A DNA stretch of 64,000 bases from Allobosea sp. CS1GBMeth4 (GTDB lineage: Bacteria > Pseudomonadota > Alphaproteobacteria > Rhizobiales > Beijerinckiaceae). Shown one piece after another: positions 8,653 through 17,061 of the stretch. The notes beneath the pieces were generated by a model. That model made no database searches. It saw only the letters and a list, made by a program, of their open reading frames with translations, and had not been told where the DNA came from. The stretch lies in the NCBI RefSeq assembly GCF_900185715.1, contig NZ_FYAS01000014.1, positions 124,001 to 188,000 on the forward strand. Direction: 5' to 3'. The position numbers and the translations under genes were made by a program. How positions within the stretch are numbered: position 1 is the first letter of the stretch; the number at the start of each line of letters is the position of its first letter.

Positions 8653-9681
8653 TCACTGGAACGGCGGGGTGAAGAGCAGGCCGCCCTTGGTCCAGAGCTG
8701 GTTCTGGCCGCGCTCGAGCTTCAGCGGCGAAGCCATGCCGACGGTGCGCTCATAGCTCTCGCCATAGTTCCCGACCTGCTTGATCGCCTTGTACATCCAG
8801 TCGTCGGGCAGGCCCATCATGGCGCCGAAGCCGCCCTCGGCGCCGAGCAGGCGGCGGACTTCCGAGTTCTTCGAGCTCGCCTTCATCTCGTCGACGTTCT
8901 TGGAGGTGACGCCGAGCGCCTCCGCTGCGATGGTGCCGTTCAGCACCCAGCGCACGATCAGCTGCCAGCGTTCGTCGCCCCAGCGCGTCACCGGCCCCTG
9001 CGGGTCGTTCGAGATCGGCTTGGTCAGGATGATGTGGTCGTCCGGGACCTTGAGCTTGACGCGCTGGCCGGCGAGCGCGCCGACGCCGGCGGTGTAGGCG
9101 TCGCAGCGGCCGCTGTCATAGGCGGTGATGGCGTCGTCGTTCTTCTGGAAATTGGTGATGGTGACCTTGAGGTTGCGCTCGCGGAACCAGTCGGCGGCGT
9201 TCTTCTCCTCGGTCGAGCCGGCGGCGACGCAGACCGAGGCGCCGTCGAGCTCCTCGGCCGACTTCACATTGGCCTTCTTGCGGACGATGAAGGTCTGGCC
9301 CTCGTAGAAGTTGATGCCCTGGAAGTTGAGTCCGAGCGTGGCGTTGCGCGAGAAGGTGATGGTCGAGTTGCGCGAGAGCACGTCGACCTGGCCCGATTGC
9401 AGGATCGGCCAGCGCTGCTGCACCGAGGTCGGCGTGAACTTGACCTTGGTGGCGTCGCCGAGGATGGCGGCGGCGAGCGCCCGGCAATAATCGACGTCGA
9501 GCCCGCTCCACTCGCCCTTGTCGTTGGCGAAGGAGAAACCCGGCAGGCCGAGATGCACGCCGCATTCGAGATGGCCGCGCGCCTTGATCGCATCGAGCGT
9601 CGGGCTCGGCGCGAGCTGCTGCGCCGAAACGGCGAGGGTGCCGGCGGCGACGAGCGCCGCGGCGAGAGCAAAGGTCTTCAT
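8653..9681 (-). CDS. aapJ: General amino acid ABC transporter periplasmic receptor, AapJ type
   Basis: 342 residues with a cleavable signal peptide (about 1-20, ending AVSAQ). The mature receptor begins PTLDAIKARGHLECGVHLGLPGFS and contains SVQQRWPILQSGQVDVLSRN, characteristic of AapJ/BztA receptors. These are longer than HisJ-type proteins (about 260). It binds polar and other L-amino acids in the periplasm and delivers them to AapQM. It is the first gene of the operon, with about 165 bases of upstream DNA that should hold the promoter. The aapJ-aapQ gap holds the large inverted repeat. Confidence 0.92.
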   Translation of the reverse strand: MKTFALAAALVAAGTLAVSAQQLAPSPTLDAIKARGHLECGVHLGLPGFSFANDKGEWSGLDVDYCRALAAAILGDATKVKFTPTSVQQRWPILQSGQVDVLSRNSTITFSRNATLGLNFQGINFYEGQTFIVRKKANVKSAEELDGASVCVAAGSTEEKNAADWFRERNLKVTITNFQKNDDAITAYDSGRCDAYTAGVGALAGQRVKLKVPDDHIILTKPISNDPQGPVTRWGDERWQLIVRWVLNGTIAAEALGVTSKNVDEMKASSKNSEVRRLLGAEGGFGAMMGLPDDWMYKAIKQVGNYGESYERTVGMASPLKLERGQNQLWTKGGLLFTPPFQ

Positions 9682-9845
9682 GTCCGTTCCCCAGTCTTGC
9701 GGCGCCGTGACGCCGCGTCGCGGCGACTATGCAACAGCGGAGCGGGGGAAGGTAAGGGGGGTGCCGCGCTTTCCTGGCGGGCCCCCGTCCGCCGTCAGGC
9801 ACAGGCTCTGCCGCTTCTCGCGGAATCGGGCCCGGCCGGAGCGAT

Positions 9846-10328
9846 TCAATCTCGCTGATCGGCGCGGGGCGAATGGCTGCAGCGGAAGGGCTTGATGTCG
9901 AGGAGCGGCGTGCCGTCGAGGCAGTCGAGCCCGCGCACCAGCAGGGTGCCGTCCGCGACGCCCTCCAGCTTCACCCGCGACAGCGCGATCGGGTTGGGCC
10001 GCACCGGCGAGCGCAGCGCGAAGGTGCCGAGCGTGCCGCCGCCGCGCGGGCTCTGCGTCAGCAGATCGCGCCTGGCCTCGTGCATCCAGTAGAGCAGGTC
10101 GAGCTCGTCGAAGGCCTCGATGCCGGCGAGCGCCGGCCGCCAGAGCGGGTCGACCTCGACGCGGCAGAGCGGGCCGTCCCGCCGGCCCTGGCGCGGGCAG
10201 TCGTCGCGCGTCGCGAAGGGCGTGCGGATACGGCCGATGAAGACGAGGCGGGCATCGCTCCGCTCGGGCAGCGGCGCTTCCGTCTCGCCCGGCCGGGCCG
10301 CCTGCCAGTCCATCGTCTCGCGCGTCAT
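9846..10328 (-). CDS. TrmO/TsaA-like tRNA m6t6A37 methyltransferase
   Basis: 160 residues of the UPF0066 (YaeB/TrmO) beta-barrel family. Conserved parts seen are IGRIRTPFATRDDCPRQG, FDELDLLYWMHEARRD, and FALRSPVRPNPIALSRVKL with the conserved RPNPI. Family members use S-adenosylmethionine to N6-methylate t6A37 of tRNA-Thr(GGU). Some relatives act on other substrates. The ATG at 10328 is preceded by GGAGA at 6-7 bases; the in-frame extension to 10418 overlaps the ModA-like gene and is rejected. It is the last gene of the tup operon by spacing (49 bases), which is an odd place for a tRNA enzyme. Confidence 0.82.
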   Translation of the reverse strand: MTRETMDWQAARPGETEAPLPERSDARLVFIGRIRTPFATRDDCPRQGRRDGPLCRVEVDPLWRPALAGIEAFDELDLLYWMHEARRDLLTQSPRGGGTLGTFALRSPVRPNPIALSRVKLEGVADGTLLVRGLDCLDGTPLLDIKPFRCSHSPRADQRD

Positions 10329-10377
10329 CGGATTCTCCGGAGATCGGAGCCATCCCCATGCGGCGGGGAGGGCAGGC

Positions 10378-11187
10378 TCATGGTTCCGTCCGCGGCAGGC
10401 CGGGCGCGGCGAAACCATGGCTCGCGAGGATCGCCTGCCCGCGCGGCGAGAGGATGAACATGGCGAGCCGGTAGCCGTTCGGCGAGGCCCGGTCCAGCAC
10501 GCTCAGACCGTAATCGGCGCCGACGGCGAGCCGGTCGGGCAGGCGCAGCATCGCGATGCCCGGCTGCTCCTTCGCCAGCGGCCGGGCATTGGTGCAATAG
10601 GCCAGGAAGATGTCGGCCTCGCCGTTCGCGAGCTTGTGGCCGTAGACGTTGAGCCCGTCCGGCGCCGGCGTGCTGTCCGGCCCGCCGGTGAGCTTCAGCG
10701 CCTTGGCTTCGAGCGCCGCCCTCGCGCCGGGCTTCATCGCGTCGGCCCTGGCGAAGACGGCGAAGGCGTAATCGCCCGAAGGGTCGGCTTTGGGCGTCGA
10801 GGTGCCGAGCCTGACTTTCGGATCGAGCATCAGGTCGAGCAGGGTCGCGCCAGTCGCCGCCATGCCGGGCCGCAGGAAGGCGCAGAGCTCGTTGCGGGCG
10901 AAGAGCACGGTCGGCCCGGCGAGGCCGGCGCGCCCGAGCGCCTGCGGATGCTCCATGTTGGCGGAGGCGAAGACCTCTCCGGTCTCGCCGCCGGCGAGGC
11001 GGTCCCTGAGCAGGCCGGAGGCGCCGAAGCTCGGCTTGACCGGCAGCCTCGTCTCGCCTTCGAAGGCTTGCGCAATCTCGGTGAGGGCCGCGCGCAGGCT
11101 GCCGGCCGCATGCAGCAGCACCGGTTCATGCGCTGCGCCGAGCCCCGGCATCAGCGCGGCCAGCGCGGCGAGGAGGAGGCGGCGCAT
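10378..11187 (-). CDS. ModA-like periplasmic oxyanion-binding protein
   Basis: 269 residues: signal peptide MRRLLLAALAALMPGLGAAH, then the type II binding fold of molybdate-type receptors (LLHAAGSLRAALTEIAQAF, KPSFGASGLLRDRL, EVFASANMEHPQAL). The next gene upstream already supplies a TupA-type receptor, so this operon carries two receptors of different families for one permease/ATPase pair. The substrate may be molybdate, tungstate or a related anion; it cannot be read from the sequence. The start at 11187 leaves four bases after the upstream TAA. A start nine codons earlier would overlap that gene. Confidence 0.78.
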   Translation of the reverse strand: MRRLLLAALAALMPGLGAAHEPVLLHAAGSLRAALTEIAQAFEGETRLPVKPSFGASGLLRDRLAGGETGEVFASANMEHPQALGRAGLAGPTVLFARNELCAFLRPGMAATGATLLDLMLDPKVRLGTSTPKADPSGDYAFAVFARADAMKPGARAALEAKALKLTGGPDSTPAPDGLNVYGHKLANGEADIFLAYCTNARPLAKEQPGIAMLRLPDRLAVGADYGLSVLDRASPNGYRLAMFILSPRGQAILASHGFAAPGLPRTEP

Positions 11188-11191
11188 GGCA

Positions 11192-12046
11192 TTACGCCCC
11201 GGCCTGCCCGGCATTGGGGAAGAAGAGCTGCTGGCCGTCGATCCTGTAGTCGGCGATCGCCTTCTGCCCCTCCGGGCTGGTCAGCCAGTCGGCGAAGCGC
11301 TTGCCGTCGTCGAATTTCACATGCGGGTGCTTGGCGGGGCTGACCGACATCACCCCGTACTGGTTGAACAGGCGCTTGTCGCCCTCGACGGATATGACGA
11401 GATCGCCGCGATTCCTGAACGAGATCCAGGTGGCGCGGTCGGAGAGAACATAGGCGCCCATCGCGGCGGCGGTGTTGAGCGCGGCGCCCATGCCCTGGCC
11501 GATCTCGCGATACCAGGGCCCCTTCTGCGCGGCGATGTCGATTCCGGCCACCTTCCAGAGGTTGAGCTCGGCGGCATGGGTGCCCGACTTGTCGCCGCGC
11601 GAGACGAAGGGGGTGGCCTTCTCCTGGATCGTCTTCAGCGCCGCGACGATGTCCTTGCTGCCGGAAACGCCGGCCGGGTCGCTCTTGGGCCCGATCAGGA
11701 CGAAGTCGTTGTACATCACCGGCCGCCGCTCGTCGGCGAAGCCGTCGGCGACGAATTTCAGCTCCTGCGCCCTGGCATGGACGAAGACGACGTCGGCGTC
11801 GCCGCGCCGGCCGGTGTCGAGCGCCTGGCCGGTGCCTTGCGAGATGACGCGGACCTCGATGCCCGTCCTCGCCTTGAACAGCGGCAGGATGTGGTTGAAC
11901 AGGCCGGAATCCTGGGTCGAGGTGGTCGAGGCGACGGTGATGAAACGCTCGCTGCTCGGCGCGGCGGGCGCCTGGGCGAGAGCGAAGCCGCCGAGCCCGA
12001 GGAACAGGCCTGTGGCGAGGAGGGAGCGGCGGGGCAGACAGGTCAT
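11192..12046 (-). CDS. tupA: Tungstate-type ABC receptor, TupA family
   Basis: 284 residues with a twin-arginine-like or Sec signal (PRRSLLATGLFLGLGGFALAQ) and the TupA hallmark ASTTSTQDSGLF at the start of the mature protein. Later motifs are ISQGTGQALDTGRRGDADVVFVH and SRGDKSGTH. The family binds tungstate with very high affinity. It belongs with the permease and ATPase upstream in the order tupB-tupC-tupA. The ATG at 12046 has GGAG nine bases upstream; an ATG five codons earlier is possible. Confidence 0.88.
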   Translation of the reverse strand: MTCLPRRSLLATGLFLGLGGFALAQAPAAPSSERFITVASTTSTQDSGLFNHILPLFKARTGIEVRVISQGTGQALDTGRRGDADVVFVHARAQELKFVADGFADERRPVMYNDFVLIGPKSDPAGVSGSKDIVAALKTIQEKATPFVSRGDKSGTHAAELNLWKVAGIDIAAQKGPWYREIGQGMGAALNTAAAMGAYVLSDRATWISFRNRGDLVISVEGDKRLFNQYGVMSVSPAKHPHVKFDDGKRFADWLTSPEGQKAIADYRIDGQQLFFPNAGQAGA

Positions 12047-12075
12047 CGGGCGTTTCTCCATCTCGTCTTTATGGT

Positions 12076-12798
12076 TCACCAGAGCAGTTCCCCGGCGAGG
12101 AAGGCGCGTGCCTCGGCCGAATGGGGGCCGGAGAAGAAAGCCGCGGCGGGTGCGTCCTCGACGAGGCGGCCGCGATGCAGGAAGAGCACGCGGTCGGCGA
12201 GGCGGCGGGCCTGGCCGAGGTCGTGGGTCGACATCATCACGGTGATGCCTTCGGCGACGAGGCCGGAGAGCAGGCCCTCGATCTGGCGCGTCGCCGCATG
12301 GTCGAGCTGCGAGGTCGGCTCGTCGAGGAAGAGCAGTTCGGGCCGCAGCGCCCAGGCGCGGGCGATGGCGAGGCGCTGCTGCTCGCCGCCGGAGAGCAGG
12401 CGGGCCGGCTGGCTGGCGCGTTGGTCCAGGCCGAAGCGCCGCAGGGCCTGTGCGGTGCGGGCCCGGCGTTCCTGTCCGCCCGCGCCGGCGGCGGCGAGGG
12501 CGTGGGCGATGTTGGCCTCGACCGAGCGGCGCAGCATGATCGGCTTCTGGAAGACCATGGCGTGGCGCTTGGCCCGGCCGTCGGCCGCGGCGGCCCAGCG
12601 CACGGCGCCGCGGCTCGGCGTCAGCAGGCCGTGGCAGAGGCGCAGCGTCAGCGACTTGCCGGCACCGTTTGGCCCGAGCAGCACGGTGAGGCCGCCGGCC
12701 GGGATGGTGAAGCTGTTCGGCTCGACCAGCAGGCGCCCGTCCCCGGCGAAGGCGGCGGCCTCGACAGTCAGCGGCAGGATCGAGGTCGCGCTCAGCAT
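12076..12798 (-). CDS. tupC: ABC ATPase of the tungstate transporter, TupC type
   Basis: 240 residues with all ABC ATPase motifs: Walker A GPNGAGKS, a Q loop (VFQKPIML), the signature LSGGEQQR, Walker B LLFLDEPTS and the switch His in MSTHDLGQARR. The gene follows the permease after a short gap. Start codon is uncertain: the ATG at 12798 lies 12 bases after an AGGAG that overlaps the permease stop codon, and a TTG three codons earlier (12807) is the alternative. It powers uptake through TupB. Confidence 0.85.
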   Translation of the reverse strand: MLSATSILPLTVEAAAFAGDGRLLVEPNSFTIPAGGLTVLLGPNGAGKSLTLRLCHGLLTPSRGAVRWAAAADGRAKRHAMVFQKPIMLRRSVEANIAHALAAAGAGGQERRARTAQALRRFGLDQRASQPARLLSGGEQQRLAIARAWALRPELLFLDEPTSQLDHAATRQIEGLLSGLVAEGITVMMSTHDLGQARRLADRVLFLHRGRLVEDAPAAAFFSGPHSAEARAFLAGELLW

Positions 12799-12813
12799 GA
12801 CGGCCAAGAGCTC

Positions 12814-13515
12814 CTAACCGGCATAGCGCGCGCCGATGCGGCTGGCGCCGAAGGCGATGGCGTTGATCATCAGCGTCAGCGAGAGCAGGACGAGGCCGAG
12901 CCCGAGCGCCAGCGGCAGGTCGCCCTTCGAGGTCTCGAGCGTGATCGTGGTGGTCATGGTGCGGGTGTAGCCGGCGATGTTGCCGCCGACGATGAGCACC
13001 GCGCCGACCTCGGCGCTGGCGCGGCCGAAGCCGGCGAGCAGCGCCGTCGCCAGGGCGAAGCGCCCGTCGAAGAGCAGGGTCGGGATGGCGCGCATGCCGT
13101 CGAGGCCGACCGAGCGCAGATGGTCGCGGTATTCGCTCCACAGATCCTCGATCACCTGGCGCGTCAGCGCGATCACGATCGGCAGCACGAGGATGACCTG
13201 GGCGAGGATCATCGCGCTCGGCGTGAACAGCAGGCCGAGCGGCCCGAGCGGGCCGGAGCGCGAGAGCAACAGGAAGACGGCGAGGCCGGCGACGACCGGC
13301 GGCAGTCCCATCAGCGCGTTCAGGCAGACTATCACCGCGGCACGGCCGGGAAAGCGCGCCAGCGCCAGCGCGGCGCCGAGCGGCAGGCCGATCAGCGCCG
13401 CGACCAGGACGGCCGTCAGGGTGACGCGCAGCGACAGGGCGACGATGCCGAGGAAGCCGGGATCGAGCCCGACGACCAGCGCGAACGCCGCCTGAAAGAT
13501 CGCGCCGACCTCCAC
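12814..13515 (-). CDS. tupB: ABC permease of the tungstate transporter, TupB type
   Basis: A 233-residue inner membrane permease, with about five to six hydrophobic segments and the binding-protein-dependent loop PTLLFDGRFALATALLAGFG, followed by VGGNIAGYTRTMTTTITLET typical of TupB. I chose the GTG at 13515 because GGGAGAGG lies just upstream. The 19-codon longer frame would cross the operator palindrome. It is the first gene of the operon tupB-tupC-tupA-modA-like-trmO-like and is divergent from a regulator gene. Confidence 0.86.
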   Translation of the reverse strand: MEVGAIFQAAFALVVGLDPGFLGIVALSLRVTLTAVLVAALIGLPLGAALALARFPGRAAVIVCLNALMGLPPVVAGLAVFLLLSRSGPLGPLGLLFTPSAMILAQVILVLPIVIALTRQVIEDLWSEYRDHLRSVGLDGMRAIPTLLFDGRFALATALLAGFGRASAEVGAVLIVGGNIAGYTRTMTTTITLETSKGDLPLALGLGLVLLSLTLMINAIAFGASRIGARYAG

Positions 13516-13532
13516 GTTCCTCTCCCGAGACG

Positions 13533-13567
13533 CTCTATCGAATTGCAAGCATTTGCAATTTGTAGAG
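13533..13567. promoter_or_regulatory. Palindromic operator between tupB and its divergent regulator
   Basis: AATTGCAA (13541-13548) and TTGCAATT (13553-13560) form a perfect 8-base inverted repeat with the 4-base spacer GCAT. Outside it CTCTA (13533-13537) and TAGAG (13563-13567) extend the symmetry. The site sits midway in the 56-base divergent intergenic region and is AT-rich in a GC-rich genome. It is the natural binding site for the adjacent one-component regulator, controlling both directions. This is inference from symmetry and position. Confidence 0.75.
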
Positions 13568-13571
13568 TTCA

Positions 13572-14510
13572 ATGCGACAAAATGCCAATCCCGTAATGGA
13601 TGCAGGCAAGCGCAGTCAGATGCAGGAGCAGCTCTGGCTCACCACCGAGGAAGCCGCCTCCTATCTGCGTCTCAAGGAGCGCAAGCTCTACGAACTGGTC
13701 GGGCAGGGCGCGGTGCCGTGCACGAAGGTCTCCGGCAAATGGCTGTTCCCGCGGGCCGGGCTCGACCGCTGGCTCGAGGCCGGGCTGTCGCGTCCGGCCG
13801 GGCTGGAGGCGGTGGCGCCGCCGCCGATCGTCGGCGGCAGCCAGGATTCGCTGCTCGAGCTCGCCATCCGCGAATCCGGCTGCGGGCTGGCGCTGCTGGC
13901 CGAGGGCTCGCAGGCCGGGCTCGACCGGCTCCTGCGCAACGAGGTGGCGATCGCGGCGGTGCATCTGCACGCGACGCCGGACGACGACGCGGCCAATCTC
14001 GCCGCGGTCACGGCCGAGCCCTCGCTGCACGACGCGGTGGTGATCAACTTCGCCCGGCGCGAGCAGGGCCTGCTCCTGGCGCCGGGCGATCCGCTCGGCA
14101 TCGACGGGCTCGGCGCGGCGGTCGCGAAGGGAGCGCGCTTCGCCCAGCGCCAGCGTGGTGCCGGGGCGCAGTTGCTGCTGCTGAGTCTCTTGGAGCGCAC
14201 CGGCGTTCCACCCGGCCGGATGATCGTCGCCGACGGAGTCTGCGCCACCGGCCAGGATCTGGCGCTGGCGATCCGCTCCGGCCGGGCCGATTGCGGCGTC
14301 GCCGCGCGCGCCATCGCCATGGCGTTCGGCCTGCCGTTCCTGCCGCTGGTCTGGGAGCATGTCGACCTGGTGATGCGCCGGCGGAGCTATTTCGAACCGG
14401 CGACGCAGACGCTGCTCGCCTGGATGCGCGGCCCCGACATGGCGGCGCGGGCGGCGGAGTTCGGCGGCTATGACCTCTCGCTCAGCGGCAGCGTGCGGCT
14501 GAACCGCTGA
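13572..14510 (+). CDS. One-component regulator: excisionase-type HTH fused to a periplasmic-binding-like sensor domain
   Basis: 312 residues. An excisionase/MerR-like winged HTH lies at about residues 20-70 (LTTEEAASYLRLKERKLYEL and VSGKWLFPRAGLDRWL). A cytoplasmic PBP-like effector domain without a signal peptide follows, about 85-300 (QDLALAIRSGRADCGVAARAIAMAFGL). Proteins of this layout regulate molybdate or tungstate genes by binding the oxyanion directly. The gene is divergent from tupB with the palindrome between them, so it very likely controls this operon. Alternative starts at 13596 or 13620 would shorten only the part before the HTH. Confidence 0.8.
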   Translation: MRQNANPVMDAGKRSQMQEQLWLTTEEAASYLRLKERKLYELVGQGAVPCTKVSGKWLFPRAGLDRWLEAGLSRPAGLEAVAPPPIVGGSQDSLLELAIRESGCGLALLAEGSQAGLDRLLRNEVAIAAVHLHATPDDDAANLAAVTAEPSLHDAVVINFARREQGLLLAPGDPLGIDGLGAAVAKGARFAQRQRGAGAQLLLLSLLERTGVPPGRMIVADGVCATGQDLALAIRSGRADCGVAARAIAMAFGLPFLPLVWEHVDLVMRRRSYFEPATQTLLAWMRGPDMAARAAEFGGYDLSLSGSVRLNR

Positions 14511-14654
14511 AGCGCGGTCTCCCGTGCTCCGTGCCGAGGAGGTTCTATCCACTCGAGCACGAAACAAGCTTGCAGATCGGGCCGGCAATTGCAGCGCCTC
14601 TTGCGCCGGCGTCGACATAATCTTCCGGCCGAGTGAAGCAGGCGAGGGCAGCCC

Positions 14655-15812
14655 GTGCCGATCGATCTCGACATGCTCATGCGGGAGATGAGCGGCTGGC
14701 GGCGCGAGCTGCACGCCCATCCCGAATTCGGCTTCGAAGAGAGGCGCACCAGCGCCTTCGTCGCGGCGAAGCTGCGCGAATTCGGGCTCGGCGAGGTCGT
14801 CGAGGGCATCGGCGGCACCGGCGTGGTCGGGACCTTGACGCGCGGCGGCGGCAACCGGGCGATCGCGCTGCGGGCCGACATGGATGCGCTGCGCATCGCC
14901 GAGCAGAGCGAGCTGCCTTATCGCTCTCGGAACCCTGGAATCATGCACGCCTGCGGCCATGACGGCCACACCGCCATGCTGCTCGGCGCCGCCAAGCTGC
15001 TGGCGGAGGAGGGCGGCTTCGACGGCACGGTGCGCTTCGTCTTCCAGCCGGCCGAGGAATGGGGACGCGGCGCGCTCGCCATGCTCGACGACGGGCTGCT
15101 GGAGCGCTTCCCCTTCGAGGAGATCTACGGGCTGCACAATGCACCGGGGCTGCCGATCGGCCAGTTCCAGACCCGCAGCGGCCCGATCATGTCGGCCGAG
15201 GACAATTTCGAGATCGTCCTCAGCGGCGTCGGCGGCCATGCCGCCCGTCCGCATGTCGGCAGCGAGACCCTGGTCGCCGCCTGCGCCCTGGTCACCAGCC
15301 TGCAGACCATCGTCTCGCGCCGGCTCAGCCCGGCTGAGATCGCCGTGGTCTCCGTGACCGAGCTGATCACCGACGGCACCCGCAACGCCCTGCCGGGGCA
15401 GGCGCGCATCCTCGGCGACGCCCGCAGCTTCCATCCCGAGGTCAGCGCCGGGATCGAGGCGCAGATGCGCGTGATCGCTGAGGGCATCGCGCGCGCCTAT
15501 AATGTCGAGCAGTCGGTCATCTACACCCGAGAATTCGTGCCGCTGGTGAATCAGCCGGTCCAGACGGAGGCTGCGCTGGAGGCGGCGCGCGCCGTGCTCG
15601 GCGCGGAGTACGTCTCGGTCGTGTCGGAGCCCTTCACCGGCTCGGAGGATTTTGCCCGCTTCCTCGCGCATGTTCCCGGCTGCTTCTCCTTCCTCGGCAA
15701 CGGCGCCAGCGCGCCGCTGCACAATCCGCGCTATGATTTCAACGACGAGGGCCTGATCCACGGCGCGCGTTTCCATGCGGAGATCGTCAGGCGGCGGCTG
15801 GCTGTGGGGTGA
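14655..15812 (+). CDS. M20 family amidohydrolase (aminoacylase / hippurate hydrolase-like)
   Basis: 385 residues of the M20D metallopeptidase family. Metal-binding signatures are MHACGHDGHT (97-106) and the catalytic Glu pair in QPAEEWGRG (131-139). The dimerisation lid contains SGVGGHAARPH, and SEPFTGSEDFA lies near the C-terminus. These enzymes hydrolyse N-acyl amino acids or similar amides in the cytoplasm; the substrate here is unknown. It starts with GTG at 14655, six bases after GAGGG. It stands alone between the tup regulator and a region without clear genes, and a strong hairpin follows. Confidence 0.88.
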   Translation: MPIDLDMLMREMSGWRRELHAHPEFGFEERRTSAFVAAKLREFGLGEVVEGIGGTGVVGTLTRGGGNRAIALRADMDALRIAEQSELPYRSRNPGIMHACGHDGHTAMLLGAAKLLAEEGGFDGTVRFVFQPAEEWGRGALAMLDDGLLERFPFEEIYGLHNAPGLPIGQFQTRSGPIMSAEDNFEIVLSGVGGHAARPHVGSETLVAACALVTSLQTIVSRRLSPAEIAVVSVTELITDGTRNALPGQARILGDARSFHPEVSAGIEAQMRVIAEGIARAYNVEQSVIYTREFVPLVNQPVQTEAALEAARAVLGAEYVSVVSEPFTGSEDFARFLAHVPGCFSFLGNGASAPLHNPRYDFNDEGLIHGARFHAEIVRRRLAVG

Positions 15813-15822
15813 AGCTGCTCAT

Positions 15823-15851
15823 GCGGGGATCAAGCTGAAATCGATCCCCGC
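15823..15851 (+). terminator. Hairpin after the M20 amidohydrolase gene
   Basis: GCGGGGATC (15823-15831) and GATCCCCGC (15843-15851) form a perfect 9-base stem with an 11-base loop, eleven bases after the stop codon. No T run follows, so it may act as a weak intrinsic terminator or an mRNA end stabiliser. Confidence 0.55.
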
Positions 15852-16290
15852 CGCTGGAAGCTGTCCTATGCTTCGTCCCGTTCCGCCCGACCGAGGGGGC
15901 TGTCGCGAGGCATCGTGCGGCCGGGCGGGAGAGCGGTGTCCGTTCTGAACGACCGTTGCGGGTCGCACATGGCGGAGGGGCTTCGTCCCGGCGAAGCCGG
16001 GTCCTGCCCGACCCGATGGCTCGGCGAGGCACCATCAGAGAACCGCGCGCGGGGTTCGGCTCGCGGCCTCCCAGCCGCTTCGACACTTCGACATCGACAT
16101 TCGACATGGCGGCGAAGGCTGCCGCATCCCGGACCCCGCGCTCCCTTCGGGATTGCGCATGCTTCAGACCCTCGCGGCGCAGGCCGGCGGGGCTTCTGGT
16201 ATGTGCGTGATCGCGCGGGCTGCTGCAGGTGTACTTTGCGAAAGCCGAAACCTGCTTGTTTTGCAGCATGGCCTGAGGGAGTAACGTCCG
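15852..16290. other. Intergenic stretch without a recognisable gene
   Basis: About 440 bases between the M20 hairpin and the broken DUF1028 gene. Several open frames cross it on both strands, but their translations are Arg/Pro/Gly-rich without motifs, and none has a convincing ribosome site. The last 15 bases (GAGGGAG before the ATG at 16291) serve the next gene. I see nothing else. Confidence 0.5.
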
Positions 16291-17015
16291 ATGACATGGT
16301 CGATCATCGCGCGGGACGAGCAAACAGGCGCGTTCGCTATCTTATGTGCCTCGAAGGCGCTGGCGGTTGGGGCTGTCGTGCCCTACGGCGCTGGTCGAAC
16401 CGGCGTGATCGCGACCCAGGCTTTCGCGAATCCATTTTTTGGCGTCGATGGGCTGCGAATGCTTCAGGAGGGATGCTCGGCACACGATATCGTAGCGGCC
16501 TTGTCGGCCTCCGATGGAGGCCGCGATCATCGCCAACTCCATCTGATCGATCGCGAAGGACGCGTTGCCGCCTACACGGGCTCGGCGTGCATCGAGTGGA
16601 GCGGAAGCGTCACTGGCCCGCAGGTCTCCGTCGCAGGCAATATGCTTGCGGGCCCGCAGGTCGTCGAGGCGACGCTGAACGCCTATGTTTCTGCTTCCGG
16701 GCGCGATTCGACGAGCGTCTGATCCTCGCTATGGAGGCGGGCGAACGCGCGGGAGGCGACAAACGCGGCCGTCAGTCATGCGCCATTCGCATTTGGACCG
16801 AAGCCTCATTCCCGCGCTTCGATCTGCGTGTCGATGATCATACCGACCCCTTGAAGGAGCTTCGCCGCCTCTGGCGGCTGGCTCATCAGGGCTATGTGCC
16901 GTTTCAAGCCGCTCTCCCGTCGCGTGCGCGACCGGCAGGCCATACGGATCGCGATGCGGTGTATCGGATGTGCGCCGAATATGCCGAGGCATGGAACGCA
17001 AGGCATCCCGAGTAG
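16291..17015 (+). pseudogene. Frameshifted DUF1028 family gene (Ntn-hydrolase-like)
   Basis: The first frame (16291-16722, 143 residues) starts MTWSIIARDEQTGAFAILCASKALAVG and reaches SVAGNMLAGPQVVEA, both typical of DUF1028. It then stops early at 16722. The rest of the family sequence (RFDERLILAMEAGERAGGDKRGRQS, then FPRFDLRVDDHTDPLKELRRL) continues in another frame to the TAG at 17013-17015. One missing base (or two extra) around 16690-16707 explains it. Intact members are about 225-240 residues, which the joined frames would give. DUF1028 proteins resemble Ntn hydrolases and often sit with peptide or amidase genes. Either a real pseudogene or a sequencing error. Confidence 0.75.
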
Positions 17016-17061
17016 CCGATGCGGGGTTTTCACCCCCTGGCCGTATGCATTTGCGGTCGCG

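Noticed and set aside
15915..16290. Open frame continuing leftwards from the second half of the DUF1028 gene
   Set aside because: The first about 250 residues have no similarity to the family and no ribosome site; the true start is at 16291 in another frame.
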